This document shows, piece by piece, positions 8,931 to 19,189 of a stretch of 64,000 bases of DNA (the first letter of the stretch is position 1; each line of letters opens with the position of its first letter). Both the position numbers and the translations under genes were made by a program. The notes under the pieces were generated by a model. That model worked only from the letters and a program-made list of their open reading frames with translations. It had not been told where the DNA came from and searched no databases. The DNA comes from Stagnimonas aquatica. GTDB lineage: Bacteria > Pseudomonadota > Gammaproteobacteria > Nevskiales > Nevskiaceae. The stretch spans positions 372,001 through 436,000 of the forward strand of contig NZ_RJVO01000001.1 in NCBI RefSeq assembly GCF_003730135.1, in the 5' to 3' direction.

Positions 8931-9302
8931 TCAGGCAGCGGACAGGAACAGGGCGATGATGCAGGCGAAACCCGCCAGCCACATCAGCGAGCGCAACAGC
9001 GCACGGTCGGCCAGATAGCTGAGGCCAAACAGCAAGCGGAAACCGACGAAGGCCAGCGCCAGCGCATCGGCACGGGCGTTGGCGCCAAGCACCAGGTGAT
9101 TGACGATCACCGCCGCCGCGAACGGCGGGAACACCTCGAAGCTGTTCTGCTGCACCCAGTTGGCGCGCTGACGCCAGCCGCTCAGGGTTTCGAAGTAGGC
9201 GCGCGGACGGCTGTTGTCGAAACGGCGACTCCACTTCGCCGCCAGGGCGAAGGGGAACGGCAGCAGCGCGGCGGCCAGGATGCACCAGAAGGCGATACTC
9301 AT
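8931..9302 (-). CDS. MAPEG family membrane protein
   Basis: 123 residues with four hydrophobic segments (about 3-22, 58-78, 83-98, 104-122). [20 protein letters not shown], then [20 protein letters not shown], gives the RANAxQxNxxE-like signature of MAPEG (eicosanoid/glutathione metabolism membrane proteins). Its ATG overlaps the purC stop, so it is co-transcribed with purC. A much longer in-frame opening upstream only reads through purC in another frame and is not used. Bacterial members have no settled substrate. Confidence 0.82.
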   Translation of the reverse strand: MSIAFWCILAAALLPFPFALAAKWSRRFDNSRPRAYFETLSGWRQRANWVQQNSFEVFPPFAAAVIVNHLVLGANARADALALAFVGFRLLFGLSYLADRALLRSLMWLAGFACIIALFLSAA

Positions 9303-10192
9303 GGCGAGGTGGTGGTGAGCAGGCGCATGGCTTCGCGGTACTTGGCGGCGGTCTTCTCCACCACCTCGTCGGGCAGATCGGGGCCGGGCGCCTTCTTGTC
9401 CCAGTCCAGGGTCTCCAGATAATCGCGGACGAACTGCTTGTCGAAGCTGGGCGGGCTGGTGCCCGGCTGCCAGGTGCTGGCCGGCCAGAAGCGCGAGGAG
9501 TCGGGGGTCAGCACTTCGTCGATCAGGTGCAGGCGACCGTTCTCGTCGGTGCCGAACTCGAACTTGGTGTCGGCGATCAGGATGCCGCGACGGGCCGCAT
9601 ACTCCGCCGCCTGCCGGTAGATGGTCAGCGTGTAGTGCTTGAGCTGGGCGGCAAGGTCGGCACCGACCAGCTCGATCACCCGGGCGTAGTCGATGTTCTC
9701 GTCGTGCTGGCCGGCCGGCGCCTTCCAGGCCGGCGTGAAGATCGGCTCGGGCAGTTGCGCCGCCTGGCGCAGCCCGGGCGGCAGGGCGATGCCGCAGACC
9801 GCGCCGGTGGCCTGGTAGTCCTTCCAGCCGGAGCCGATGAGATACCCGCGCGCCACGCATTCCACCGGCAGCGCCTTGAGCTTCTTGACGATTACCGCCC
9901 GCCCCTCGCACTCCGCGAGTTCGCGCGGCGTGAGCCAGTCTTCCAGGCGCATCTCCGGCGCCATCTGGTTGGGCAGCAGGCCGGCAAAGCGCTGCATCCA
10001 GAAGCTGGTCAGCGCGGTCAGCACCGCGCCCTTGCCGGGGATCGGCCGGGGCAGGATCACGTCGAAGGCCGAGAGCCGGTCGGTGGTGACCAGCAGCATG
10101 TGCTGGTCGCCAACCGCGTAGATGTCGCGCACCTTGCCGGCGTGGATCTTGGGCAGGCTGGTGATGGTCGAGGTGTGCAGGGGCGCGGTCAT
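9299..10192 (-). CDS. purC: Phosphoribosylaminoimidazole-succinocarboxamide synthase
   Basis: Joins CAIR and aspartate with ATP to give SAICAR in purine synthesis. The protein is 297 residues, the longer yeast-like form, with the start region [13 protein letters not shown], then [39 protein letters not shown] near residue 110 and [20 protein letters not shown] near residue 205. The ATG at 10192 gives the usual N-terminus; the upstream in-frame extension has no family similarity. Divergent from rpe, 89 bp away. Confidence 0.96.
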   Translation of the reverse strand: MTAPLHTSTITSLPKIHAGKVRDIYAVGDQHMLLVTTDRLSAFDVILPRPIPGKGAVLTALTSFWMQRFAGLLPNQMAPEMRLEDWLTPRELAECEGRAVIVKKLKALPVECVARGYLIGSGWKDYQATGAVCGIALPPGLRQAAQLPEPIFTPAWKAPAGQHDENIDYARVIELVGADLAAQLKHYTLTIYRQAAEYAARRGILIADTKFEFGTDENGRLHLIDEVLTPDSSRFWPASTWQPGTSPPSFDKQFVRDYLETLDWDKKAPGPDLPDEVVEKTAAKYREAMRLLTTTSP

Positions 10193-10281
10193 TCGGGTAC
10201 GGGATGGGATGCGGAACGCGGCGATTGTCGGTGCTAAGCGCCCCGCCGCCAAGCGCGGGGCGAACTTTGGGATAATGCGCC

Positions 10282-10968
10282 ATGGCCAAGCTATCCCCCG
10301 TCATCGCTCCCTCCATCCTTTCCGCCGACCTCGCCCGCCTGGGCGAGGACGTGCAGCGCGTCCTCGGCGCTGGCGCCGACTGGGTGCATTTCGACGTGAT
10401 GGACAACCACTACGTCCCCAACCTCACCTTCGGACCGACCATCGCCGAAGCCTTGCGCAAGTACGGCGTGACCGCGCCGCTGGACGTGCACCTGATGGTG
10501 GAGCCGGTGGACGCCCTGGCGCAGTCGTTCGCCAAGGCCGGTGCCAGTCTCATCAGCTTCCACCCGGAGGCCACCCGCCACATCGACCGCAGCTTGCAGG
10601 CGATCAAGGCGGCCGGCTGCCAGAGCGGCCTGGTGTTCAACCCGGCGACGCCGCTGGACTGCCTCAAGCACGTGCTCGACAAGGTCGATCTGGTGCTGAT
10701 CATGTCGGTCAACCCCGGCTTTGGCGGCCAGAGCTTCATTCCCGAGGCGCTCAACAAGCTGCGTGCGGCGCGGGCGCTCATCGACGCTCATCAGGACGCC
10801 AGCGGCCGCGAGATCCGTCTGGAGATCGACGGCGGTGTGAAGATCGACAACATCCGCGAGATCGCCGCCGCCGGTGCCGACACCTTCGTCGCCGGCTCGG
10901 CGATTTTCGGCGCTGGCGACTACGCTGCTACCATCCGCGCCATGCGTGAAGAGATCGCCAAGGCCTGA
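10282..10968 (+). CDS. rpe: Ribulose-phosphate 3-epimerase
   Basis: Interconverts ribulose-5-phosphate and xylulose-5-phosphate. The 228-residue TIM barrel carries [17 protein letters not shown] at the start, [20 protein letters not shown] with the metal-binding His and Asp, [29 protein letters not shown] and [10 protein letters not shown]. It precedes trpE in the same direction with about 125 bp between them, as in pseudomonads. Confidence 0.97.
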   Translation: MAKLSPVIAPSILSADLARLGEDVQRVLGAGADWVHFDVMDNHYVPNLTFGPTIAEALRKYGVTAPLDVHLMVEPVDALAQSFAKAGASLISFHPEATRHIDRSLQAIKAAGCQSGLVFNPATPLDCLKHVLDKVDLVLIMSVNPGFGGQSFIPEALNKLRAARALIDAHQDASGREIRLEIDGGVKIDNIREIAAAGADTFVAGSAIFGAGDYAATIRAMREEIAKA

Positions 10969-11094
10969 ACATGAACCCGCGCCCGCCCCTGCGTGCCGCG
11001 CGCCCTTGCTGGCGATGGTGAACCTGCGTCCGATCCCCAACTGATCCGATCTGCCCGTTCACCGCGCGCCAAGCGGCGCGCCGCCCAGAAAGAC

Positions 11095-12522
11095 ATGCCC
11101 ACACAACACCTGATCGCCCTCACCCGGGAACTGCCCGGCGACCTCGACACGCCGGTCGGCGCCTATCTCAAGCTCGCCAACGAGCCCTACAGCTACCTGC
11201 TGGAATCCATGCAGGGCGGCGAGCAATGGGGCCGCTACTCCTTCATCGGCCTCGCCTGCCGCGAGGTGATCCGTGTCTACAACCGCCGGGTCAGCATCCA
11301 GCGCGACGGCGAGACGGTGTTCGAGGACGAAGTCGCCGATCCGCTCGCCTTCATCCGCGAACAAGTCGCGGCGGTACGCGCGCCGCTGCCCGGCGCGCTG
11401 CGCTTCACCGGCGGCTGGGTCGGCTACTTCGGCTTCGAAACCGTGCGCTATGTCGAGCCCAAGCTCGACCACGATCTGCCCGACCCGGTCGGCACGCCGG
11501 ACATCCTGCTGATGCGCTCCGACGAGGTGGTGGTGTTCGACACCCTGCGCGCCAGCATCACCCTGGTGGTGCACGTCGCCGACAGCGCCGAGGCCCGCGC
11601 CGCCGGCGAACGCCGGCTCGATCAATTGCAGGAACGTCTGGCCGCGCCTCTGCTCGCCAGCCGGGCGCCGGTGAACGGCCCTGCCGAGGACCTGCCCTTT
11701 GTCTCGACCATGGGCGAGACCGCGTTCAAGGCCGCCGTGCAGCGGATCAAGGACTACACCGCCGCCGGCGACGTGATGCAGGTGGTGCCGGCACACCGGC
11801 TGTCGGCGCCGTTCAGCACCGATCCGGTGCAGCTCTACCGCGCCATCCGCCGGCTCAACCCCTCGCCCTATCTCTACTGCCTCAATCTCGGCGACCACCA
11901 GGTGGTCGGCTCCAGCCCGGAGATTCTGGTGCGGGTGCAGGACGGCCTCGCCACCGTGCGTCCCATCGCCGGCACCCGCAAGCGCGGCGCCACGCCGGAG
12001 CAGGACCGCGCGCTGGAAGCCGAGCTGCTCGCCGACCCCAAGGAGATCGCCGAGCACCTGATGCTGATCGACCTCGGCCGCAACGACATCGGCCGGGTCG
12101 CCGAGACCGGTAGCGTCAGGCTCACCGACAAGATGGCGATCGAGCGCTACAGCCACGTCATGCACATCGTCAGCAATGTCACCGGCCAGCTCAAGACCGG
12201 GGTCGATGCGCTCGACGCGCTGGCGGCGACCTTCCCGGCCGGCACGCTCAGCGGCGCGCCGAAGGTGCGGGCGATGGAGATCATCCAGGAGCTGGAACCA
12301 CACAAGCGCGGCATCTACGGCGGCGCGGTCGGCTATCTCGGCTGGTGCGGCAACATGGACATGGCCATCGCCATCCGCACCGCCGTCATCAAGGACGGCC
12401 AGATCCACGTCCAGGCCGGCGCTGGCGTGGTCGCTGATTCCGATCCGGCTTCGGAATGGGAAGAGACCATGAACAAGGCCAGGGCGATGATGCGCGCCGC
12501 TGCACAGGCGGCCGTCAGCTAA
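11095..12522 (+). CDS. trpE: Anthranilate synthase component I
   Basis: Converts chorismate to anthranilate with ammonia supplied by TrpG. The 475-residue protein has [19 protein letters not shown] near residue 36 (the feedback-inhibition LLES element) and the chorismate-binding core with [33 protein letters not shown] and [18 protein letters not shown]. The start is placed at 11095 to match the family; the 34-residue extension upstream is not conserved-looking. trpG, its partner, is 42.6 kb away after a large accessory block. Confidence 0.96.
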   Translation: MPTQHLIALTRELPGDLDTPVGAYLKLANEPYSYLLESMQGGEQWGRYSFIGLACREVIRVYNRRVSIQRDGETVFEDEVADPLAFIREQVAAVRAPLPGALRFTGGWVGYFGFETVRYVEPKLDHDLPDPVGTPDILLMRSDEVVVFDTLRASITLVVHVADSAEARAAGERRLDQLQERLAAPLLASRAPVNGPAEDLPFVSTMGETAFKAAVQRIKDYTAAGDVMQVVPAHRLSAPFSTDPVQLYRAIRRLNPSPYLYCLNLGDHQVVGSSPEILVRVQDGLATVRPIAGTRKRGATPEQDRALEAELLADPKEIAEHLMLIDLGRNDIGRVAETGSVRLTDKMAIERYSHVMHIVSNVTGQLKTGVDALDALAATFPAGTLSGAPKVRAMEIIQELEPHKRGIYGGAVGYLGWCGNMDMAIAIRTAVIKDGQIHVQAGAGVVADSDPASEWEETMNKARAMMRAAAQAAVS

Positions 12523-12555
12523 GCGCCGCGACGACCCCTCCGGCGCTGCGCGCCA

Positions 12556-12579
12556 CCTCCCCTACTCGCGTAGGGGAGG
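12556..12579. terminator. Hairpin downstream of trpE
   Basis: A perfect 10-bp stem (CCTCCCCTAC and GTAGGGGAGG) with a TCGC loop, 33 bp after the trpE stop. There is no T-run, so it may act as an mRNA-stabilising hairpin or as a weak terminator between the convergent trpE and MFS genes. Confidence 0.5.
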
Positions 12580-12748
12580 CAACATCGGCCTTGCCGCGTC
12601 AGCAAGAGTTTCAATAGACCCGCTATTGCGCACTCCTGCTTCCTTGCACTGCCCCCAAGCACTTGGCCTCGGCGCGGCTTGCCGGTGGCCAGCCGCGTTA
12701 AGCCGAGTGCGCCTTCCGCCGCAGCAAGGTTCTAATGGGCGACAGGCC

Positions 12749-14074
12749 CTAGTCGTCGCGCATCTCCAGATTGCGGTTGATGCCCAGCGCCAGCAGGGTG
12801 CCGACGGCGCCGGAGAGCAGGTAGAGGCCGACGTAGCCGACCCCGAAATGCGCAGCGATGAACAAGGCCACCAGCGGCGCGAAAGCTGCGCCCACCAGCC
12901 AGGCCAGGTCGGAGGTGACCACCGCGCCGCTGTAGCGGTAGCGGCTGGGGAAGGTGGAATTGATCGCGCCCGCCGCCTGCGCGTGCGAAAACCCGAGCAG
13001 CACGAAGCCGCCGAGCACGAACAGCAGCGCGCCGAGCACGCTGCCGTGCAGGAAGGCCGGCAGCAGGCCGGCCAGGCTGAACAGCGCGATCAGGCCGGCA
13101 CCCACCGCCAGCGTCGCGCGCCGGCCGATGCGGTCGGCGATCTGGCCGGACAGCAGCATGCTGACCATGCACAGCACCGCGCCGAACATCTGCACGATCA
13201 GGCAGTCGATCACCGATTGATCGCTGAACAGCGTCACCCAGGACAGCGGGAACACGGTGACCAGATGGAACAGCGCGAAGCTCGCCAGCGGCGCGAAGGC
13301 GCCGAGCAGGATGCTGGCGCGCTGCGTGCGGAACAGATCCGCCAGCGGTGAAGGCTCCAGCTCGCGGGTCTGCAGCAGGGCGGTGAACTCCGGCGTCACC
13401 ACCAGCCGCAGGCGGGCAAACAGCGCCACCACATTGATGGCGAAGGCGACGCAGAAGGGATAGCGCCAGCCCCATTCCAGGAAGTCCTTGGGCGACAGCG
13501 CCGACACCAGATAGGCGAACAGACCGGCGGCGATGAAGAAGCCGATGGGGCCGCCGAGCTGGGGGATCATCGCGTACCAGCCACGACGGTTCTCCGGGGC
13601 ATTGAGCGCCAGCAGCGAAGGCAGGCCATCCCAGCTACCGGCGATGCCGACGCCCTGGGCCATGCGGAACAGGCCGAGCAGCAGGATCGAGTACTCGCCC
13701 AGCGTCGCGTAGCCGGGCAGGAAGGCGATGCCGGCGGTGGCAGTGCCGAGGATGAACAAGGCCACCGTCAGACGGGTGCCACGTCCGTAGCGGGTGTGCA
13801 GCACCCGGAACAGCAGCGAGCCGAGCGGACGGGCGACGAAGGCCAGCGAGAACACCGCGAAGGCGTAGAAGGTGCCGGTCTGGGCGTCCACGAAGGGAAA
13901 GAACACCGAGGGGAACACCAGCACGGCGGCGATGCCGAACACGAAGAAGTCGAACATCTCCGACAGCCGTCCGATGACCACGCCGATGGCGATCTCGCCG
14001 GGAGCGACGCGGTGGGCCGGCGCCTGGGCGTCAGCGCCAGGAACATCCAGGGTGTGCGGTGCGGCGGTCGACAT
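12749..14074 (-). CDS. MFS transporter, metabolite:H+ symporter-like
   Basis: 441 residues with about 12 hydrophobic segments. The N-terminal half has IGVVIGRLSEMFDFFVFGIA and FVARPLGSLLFRVLHTRYGR, the loop 2-3 pattern of the MHS (metabolite:H+ symporter) subfamily, and LLGLFRMAQGVGIAGSWDGL near residue 135. Substrates of this subfamily are organic acids or small zwitterions; none can be assigned here. It is divergent from cyoA and separated from trpE by about 225 bp. Confidence 0.88.
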   Translation of the reverse strand: MSTAAPHTLDVPGADAQAPAHRVAPGEIAIGVVIGRLSEMFDFFVFGIAAVLVFPSVFFPFVDAQTGTFYAFAVFSLAFVARPLGSLLFRVLHTRYGRGTRLTVALFILGTATAGIAFLPGYATLGEYSILLLGLFRMAQGVGIAGSWDGLPSLLALNAPENRRGWYAMIPQLGGPIGFFIAAGLFAYLVSALSPKDFLEWGWRYPFCVAFAINVVALFARLRLVVTPEFTALLQTRELEPSPLADLFRTQRASILLGAFAPLASFALFHLVTVFPLSWVTLFSDQSVIDCLIVQMFGAVLCMVSMLLSGQIADRIGRRATLAVGAGLIALFSLAGLLPAFLHGSVLGALLFVLGGFVLLGFSHAQAAGAINSTFPSRYRYSGAVVTSDLAWLVGAAFAPLVALFIAAHFGVGYVGLYLLSGAVGTLLALGINRNLEMRDD

Positions 14075-14207
14075 GGGAAGGTACCTGTGGCCGTGAGGAG
14101 GCTGGCGGCATTTTAGGGCCAGCCTCAGGACGGAAAGCAGGGGTGGGACAAAACGTCCAATCGCGCCACCGGAATCCCGCGCCTACAGTCGTCGGCGGAG
14201 CCTCTCC

Positions 14208-15311
14208 GTGCGACTGAATTCCGCCATGTACGCCCGCCGTGCCTACAGCTTACTGACGCTGCCGCTGGTCTTCCTGCTTGCCGGCTGCGACGCCGTGGTG
14301 ATGTCGCCTTCCGGCGACATTGCCATGCAGCAACGCGACCTGATCGTCGTCTCCACGGTGCTGATGCTGCTGATCGTGGTGCCGGTGATGCTGCTGACCG
14401 GCTTCTTTGCCTGGCACTACCGCCAGTCCAACAAGAAGGCGACCTACGATCCCGACTGGCACCACTCCACGCAGCTGGAGCTGGTGATCTGGTCGGCGCC
14501 GCTGCTGATCATCATCGCGCTCGGTGCGGTGACGTGGATCACCACCCACACCCTCGACCCCTACCGCAAGCTCGACCGCCTCGACGCCAGCCGGCCGATC
14601 CCGGCAGACGTGCAACCGCTGAAGGTGCAGGTGGTCGCGCTGGACTGGAAATGGCTGTTCATCTACCCCGACTACGGGGTCGCCAGCGTCAATGAAATGG
14701 CGGCGCCGGTGGACGTGCCGATCGAGTTCCAGATCACCGGCTCGACGGTGATGAACGCCTTCTACGTGCCGGCGCTGGCCGGGATGATCTACGCCATGCC
14801 AGGCATGCAGACGCAGCTCCATGCCGTCATCAACAAGGCCGGCGACTACCAGGGCTTTTCCGCCAACTACAGCGGCGCCGGCTTCTCGCACATGCGCTTC
14901 ACCTTCAAGGGCCTGGACGGCGCCGGCTTCGACCAGTGGGTCGCCGGCGTGCGCGCCAGCCCGGCTGCACTCGGCCGCGAGGAGTACCTGAAGCTGGAGC
15001 GGCCCAGCGAGCGCGAGCCGGTGCGCCACTACGGCCAGACCATGGTCGGCCTCTACGACGCCATCCTCAATCTCTGCGTCGAGCCGACCAAGATGTGCAT
15101 GCGCGACATGATGGCGATTGACGCCAAGGGCGGCCTCGGGCTGGCCAGCGTCTACAACGTCTCGCGCCTGAGCTACGACGCCGAGCGCCGGCGCGGCGTG
15201 CTGCCGCAGCCGCCCGCCGAATACGTCACCGCGCTGTGCGCGGCCGCCCCCGAGGTGATGCTGTCGCCGGCCTCGCCGCCGAGCTACGGCCTGAGCCGCC
15301 TCGCTCCCTGA
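14208..15311 (+). CDS. cyoA: Cytochrome o ubiquinol oxidase subunit II
   Basis: A lipoprotein subunit of the bo3-type quinol oxidase. The 367 residues hold a lipobox (LLAGC, Cys27), two membrane helices (about 45-70 and 88-110), and a periplasmic cupredoxin domain with [14 protein letters not shown] and [10 protein letters not shown]. The CuA ligands of cytochrome c oxidases are absent, which points to quinol rather than cytochrome c as donor. The GTG at 14208 has GCGGAG upstream, and an ATG at 14226 is the alternative. A GGAC-N5-GTCC inverted repeat (14146-14158) lies about 50 bp upstream. First gene of cyoABCD-SURF1-regBA-like. Confidence 0.94.
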   Translation: MRLNSAMYARRAYSLLTLPLVFLLAGCDAVVMSPSGDIAMQQRDLIVVSTVLMLLIVVPVMLLTGFFAWHYRQSNKKATYDPDWHHSTQLELVIWSAPLLIIIALGAVTWITTHTLDPYRKLDRLDASRPIPADVQPLKVQVVALDWKWLFIYPDYGVASVNEMAAPVDVPIEFQITGSTVMNAFYVPALAGMIYAMPGMQTQLHAVINKAGDYQGFSANYSGAGFSHMRFTFKGLDGAGFDQWVAGVRASPAALGREEYLKLERPSEREPVRHYGQTMVGLYDAILNLCVEPTKMCMRDMMAIDAKGGLGLASVYNVSRLSYDAERRRGVLPQPPAEYVTALCAAAPEVMLSPASPPSYGLSRLAP

Positions 15312-15334
15312 TCCAAAGACGCGCCGAGACGACC

Positions 15335-17353
15335 ATGCAAACCCCGACGCCAGAACGCTCCGAGCTGATGCAGACCCTGTTCGGTCGCTTGAGCTTGGAC
15401 GCCATCCCGTACCACGAGCCCATCCTGCTCGCCACCTTCGCGGTCACCGCGCTGATCGGCCTGGCGCTGGTGGTCTGGATCACCCGCGCCCGCGCCTGGG
15501 GCTGGCTGTGGCGCGACTGGTTCTGCTCGATCGACCACAAGAAGATCGGCGTGATGTACATGATCCTGGCGCTGGTGATGCTGCTGCGCGGCTTCGCCGA
15601 CGCGATCATGATGCGCCTGCAGCAGGCGATGGCCTTCGGCGATGCCATGGGCTACCTGCCGCCGCACCACTACGACCAGATCTTCACCGCCCACGGCGTG
15701 ATCATGATCTTCTTCGTCGCCATGCCCTTCGTCACTGGCCTGATGAACTACGTGGTGCCCTTGCAGATCGGCGCCCGTGACGTGGCGTTTCCCTTCCTCA
15801 ACAACTTCAGCTTCTGGATGACCGTGGTCGGCGCGCTGCTGGTGATGACCTCGCTGTTCATCGGCGAGTTCTCCACCGCCGGCTGGCTGGCCTACCCACC
15901 GCTCTCGGGGGCGGACTACAGCCCCGGCGTGGGCATGGACTACTACATCTGGGCATTGCAGATAGCCGGTGTAGGAACCCTGCTCTCCGGCGTCAATCTC
16001 ATCGTCACCATCGTCAAGATGCGCGCGCCGGGCATGACGCTGATGAAGATGCCGGTGTTCACCTGGACCTCGCTGTGCACCAACGTGCTGATCGTCGCCG
16101 CCTTCCCGGTGCTGACGGCGGTGCTGGTGCTGCTGTCGCTGGACCGCTACGCCGACACCAACTTCTTCACCAACGACTTCGGCGGCAACCCGATGATGTA
16201 CGTGAACCTGATCTGGATCTGGGGCCACCCGGAGGTCTACATCCTGATCCTGCCGCTGTTCGGCGTGTTCTCGGAAGTCGTCTCCACCTTCAGCGGCAAG
16301 CGTCTGTTCGGCTACACCTCGATGGTCTACGCGACGGTGGTCATCACCATCCTCTCCTACCTGGTGTGGCTGCACCACTTCTTCACCATGGGCTCCGGCG
16401 CGAGTGTGAACTCGTTCTTCGGCATCACCACGATGATCATCTCCATCCCCACCGGGGCGAAGATGTTCAACTGGCTGTTCACCATGTATCGCGGCCGCAT
16501 CCGCTTCGAGCTGCCGATGCTGTGGACCATGGGCTTCATGTTCACCTTCGTCATCGGCGGCATGACCGGCGTGCTGCTGGCGGTGCCGCCGGCCGACTTC
16601 GTGCTGCACAACTCGCTGTTCCTGATCGCCCACTTCCACAACGTCATCATCGGCGGCGTGGTGTTCGGTGTGTTCGCGGGCATCAGTTACTGGTTCCCGA
16701 AGGTGTTCGGCTATCACCTCGACAAGTTCTGGGGCAAGGTCAGCTTCTGGTGCTGGCAGATCGGCTTCCTGTTCGCCTTCATGCCGCTCTACGTGCTGGG
16801 TCTGATGGGCGTGACCCGCCGGGTCAGCCACTTCGAGGACCCGAGCCTGCAACCCTGGTTCATCGCCGCCGCTTTCGGCGCGGTGCTGGTCGGCGCCGGC
16901 ATCCTCGCCTCGCTGATCCAGTTCTACGTCAGCTACAAGCGCCGCGCGGAACTGCGGGTGGTGGGCGGCGATCCCTGGGATGCCCGCACCCTGGAATGGT
17001 CCACCTCCTCGCCGCCGCCGGAATACAACTTCGCCTTCACCCCGCGCGTGCACGAGGTCGATGCCTGGTGGGACATGAAGCGCAACGGCTATGTGCGGCC
17101 TACCAGCGGCTTCCTCGCCATCCACATGCCCAAGGGCACCGCCGCCGGCATCACCCTCGCCGGCATCAGCCTGGTGTTCGGCTTCGCGATGATCTGGCAC
17201 ATCTGGTGGCTGGCCGGGCTGTCGTTCGCGGGCCTGATCGGCGCCGCGATTGCCCACACCTTCAACTACGACCGCGACTACCACATCCCCGCCGATGAGG
17301 TGACTCGCAGCGAAGACGCCTATACCCGCGCACTCGCGGCCCAGGAGGCCTGA
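15335..17353 (+). CDS. cyoB: Cytochrome o ubiquinol oxidase subunit I
   Basis: The catalytic heme-copper subunit, 672 residues with about 15 membrane helices. [40 protein letters not shown] with the low-spin heme His, [20 protein letters not shown] (CuB His and cross-linked Tyr region), [11 protein letters not shown] (CuB His pair) and [17 protein letters not shown] (heme ligands) are all present. The start is placed at 15335, 23 bp after cyoA; an upstream in-frame opening overlaps cyoA. cyoC follows after 3 bp. Confidence 0.96.
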   Translation: MQTPTPERSELMQTLFGRLSLDAIPYHEPILLATFAVTALIGLALVVWITRARAWGWLWRDWFCSIDHKKIGVMYMILALVMLLRGFADAIMMRLQQAMAFGDAMGYLPPHHYDQIFTAHGVIMIFFVAMPFVTGLMNYVVPLQIGARDVAFPFLNNFSFWMTVVGALLVMTSLFIGEFSTAGWLAYPPLSGADYSPGVGMDYYIWALQIAGVGTLLSGVNLIVTIVKMRAPGMTLMKMPVFTWTSLCTNVLIVAAFPVLTAVLVLLSLDRYADTNFFTNDFGGNPMMYVNLIWIWGHPEVYILILPLFGVFSEVVSTFSGKRLFGYTSMVYATVVITILSYLVWLHHFFTMGSGASVNSFFGITTMIISIPTGAKMFNWLFTMYRGRIRFELPMLWTMGFMFTFVIGGMTGVLLAVPPADFVLHNSLFLIAHFHNVIIGGVVFGVFAGISYWFPKVFGYHLDKFWGKVSFWCWQIGFLFAFMPLYVLGLMGVTRRVSHFEDPSLQPWFIAAAFGAVLVGAGILASLIQFYVSYKRRAELRVVGGDPWDARTLEWSTSSPPPEYNFAFTPRVHEVDAWWDMKRNGYVRPTSGFLAIHMPKGTAAGITLAGISLVFGFAMIWHIWWLAGLSFAGLIGAAIAHTFNYDRDYHIPADEVTRSEDAYTRALAAQEA

Positions 17354-17356
17354 TCC

Positions 17357-17986
17357 ATGAGCGCTACCGCACACGCGCCGACGCTGGCCGGCGACGCCAG
17401 CCGCTTCTATCTGCGCGAGGAGCATCACCCGCAGAACGGCACCCTGCTCGGCTTCTGGCTGTACCTGATGAGCGACTGCCTGATCTTCGCGGTGCTGTTC
17501 GCGATGTACGGCGTGGTCGGCAGCAACTACGCCGCCGGCCCGGCGCCCAAGGATCTGTTCGACCTGGAACTGGTCGCGCTCAATACCGCGATGCTGCTGT
17601 TCTCCTCGATCACCTATGGCTTCGCCATGCTGGAGATGGCACGCAACCGCGTGCGCCCAACGCTGATCTGGCTGGCGATCACCGGCCTGTTCGGCCTCGC
17701 CTTCCTGGGCATCGAACTCTACGAGTTCCACCATCTCATCCACGAAGGTGCGGGGCCGCAGCGCAGCGCCTTTCTATCGGCGTTCTTCACCCTGGTCGGC
17801 ACCCACGGCCTGCACGTCAGCTTCGGCATCGTCTGGCTGGTGGTGCTGATGGCCCAGGTGAAGAAGCATGGCCTGACCGGCGCCAACCGCCGGCGGCTGT
17901 CCTGCCTGTCGCTGTTCTGGCATTTCCTCGACGTCATCTGGATCGGCGTCTTCACCTACGTCTACCTGATGGGAGTGCTGCGATGA
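17357..17986 (+). CDS. cyoC: Cytochrome o ubiquinol oxidase subunit III
   Basis: 209 residues with five membrane helices, similar to E. coli CyoC: FWLYLMSDCLIFAVLFAMYG near residue 34, GFAMLEMARNRVRPT, FFTLVGTHGLHVSFGIVWLV near residue 140, and SLFWHFLDVIWIGVFTYVYL near the end. It is a core subunit without metal centres. Its stop overlaps the cyoD start (ATGA). Confidence 0.96.
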   Translation: MSATAHAPTLAGDASRFYLREEHHPQNGTLLGFWLYLMSDCLIFAVLFAMYGVVGSNYAAGPAPKDLFDLELVALNTAMLLFSSITYGFAMLEMARNRVRPTLIWLAITGLFGLAFLGIELYEFHHLIHEGAGPQRSAFLSAFFTLVGTHGLHVSFGIVWLVVLMAQVKKHGLTGANRRRLSCLSLFWHFLDVIWIGVFTYVYLMGVLR

Positions 17987-18387
17987 GCTCTGCGAATGCC
18001 CACAACCACCACGAAGCCCTGGTCCACGGCCACGACGAGCACCACGACGACGGCGCCGCCCATGGCAGCTTCAAGAGCTACATGATCGGCTTCCTGCTGT
18101 CGGTGCTGCTGACCGCGATTCCGTTCTGGCTGGTGATGGGCGAGGTGCTGCCCAGCAAGCTGGCCACCACCGCGATCATCCTTGGCTTCGCGCTGGTGCA
18201 GATCGTCGTGCACATGGTGTTCTTCCTGCACATGAACACCAGTTCCGAAGGCGGCTGGAACATGCTGGCGCTGATCTTCACCCTGGTGCTGGTTGTCATC
18301 ACCCTGGCCGGCTCGCTGTGGGTCATGTTCCACATGAACGCGAACATGATGCCGGCCTCGGTGCACGAAATGCGCAACCTGCCCTGA
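17983..18387 (+). CDS. cyoD: Cytochrome o ubiquinol oxidase subunit IV
   Basis: 134 residues with a His-rich N-terminus (NHHEALVHGHDEHHDDGA) and three membrane helices. HGSFKSYMIGFLLSVLLTAI and VQIVVHMVFFLHMNTSSEGG are typical of CyoD. It overlaps cyoC by 4 bp, and its stop codon shares its last base with the next gene's ATG. Heme O synthase (cyoE), which often follows, is not here. Confidence 0.95.
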   Translation: MSSANAHNHHEALVHGHDEHHDDGAAHGSFKSYMIGFLLSVLLTAIPFWLVMGEVLPSKLATTAIILGFALVQIVVHMVFFLHMNTSSEGGWNMLALIFTLVLVVITLAGSLWVMFHMNANMMPASVHEMRNLP

Positions 18388-19136
18388 TGTCCGGCGACGG
18401 CCGCCGCAGGCCGCTACCGGCGGCGCCATTGGCGCTGCTGGTGCTGCTCGCCGTCGCCGTCCTGCTCGGCCTGCTGGCACTGGGACACTGGCAGCTCGAA
18501 CGCCGGGTCTGGAAGCTGGCTCTGATCGAGCGCGTGCAACGGCAACTGGCGGCGGCGCCGGTACCAGCGCCGGCACCCGCCGACTGGCCCGGCCTGTCGG
18601 CGCAGGACGAATACCGCCGCGTCGAGGTCGAAGGCGAGTTCCTGCACGCGCGTGAAACCTGCACCCAGGCGGTGACCGTGCGCGGCCCCGGCTGTTGGGT
18701 GATGACGCCGCTGCGCACCCCGGCGGGCTGGATGCTGCTCATCAATCGCGGCTTCGTCGATGCCGAGCACCGAGACCCCGCGACGCGCCCCGAGGGTCAG
18801 ATCACCGGCACGGTGCAGCTATCCGGCCTGCTGCGGCTCAGCGAACCCGGCGGTGGCTTCCTGCGCCACAACCGGCCGGCCGAAAACCGCTGGTACTCGC
18901 GCGACGTCGCCGCCATCGCCGAGGCCCGGGCCTTGCAAGACGCGCCGGTGGCGCCGTACTTCATCGACGCCGAGACCTCGGTCGCCGGCGGGCCGGTCGG
19001 CGGCCTGACGGTGCTCAAGTTCCGCAACAGCCACCTGGTCTACGCCCTGACCTGGTTCGGGCTGGCGGCCATGGTTTTGGCCGCCCTGGCGCTGCTGCTG
19101 CGCCAGGAATGGCGGCTGCGAAGACGCCGCACTTGA
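18387..19136 (+). CDS. SURF1 family oxidase assembly protein
   Basis: 249 residues with two membrane helices near the ends (about 13-33 and 219-240) and a periplasmic domain between, the SURF1/Shy1 layout. GHWQLERRVWKLALIERV follows helix 1, RRVEVEGEF and WMLLINRGFVDAEHRD lie in the loop, and a second-helix boundary FRNSHLVYALTWFGLAAM is typical. SURF1 helps insert heme into heme-copper oxidases. The ATG shares its A with the cyoD stop, so it is surely in the cyo operon and probably serves this oxidase. Confidence 0.92.
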   Translation: MSGDGRRRPLPAAPLALLVLLAVAVLLGLLALGHWQLERRVWKLALIERVQRQLAAAPVPAPAPADWPGLSAQDEYRRVEVEGEFLHARETCTQAVTVRGPGCWVMTPLRTPAGWMLLINRGFVDAEHRDPATRPEGQITGTVQLSGLLRLSEPGGGFLRHNRPAENRWYSRDVAAIAEARALQDAPVAPYFIDAETSVAGGPVGGLTVLKFRNSHLVYALTWFGLAAMVLAALALLLRQEWRLRRRRT

Positions 19137-19189
19137 GCTCCCGGAGCTGGCCGGGAGCCGCCCGCGACATCGCTGCTAGGATGCGCGCC

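Noticed and set aside
14208-15311. Cytochrome c oxidase subunit II (coxB)
   Set aside because: The CuA-binding Cys/His set is missing and the sequence around [11 protein letters not shown] follows CyoA.
15284-17743. 819-residue minus-strand frame across cyoB
   Set aside because: Antisense to an unmistakable oxidase subunit; His/Gln/Ala/Asp-rich shadow typical of high-GC DNA.
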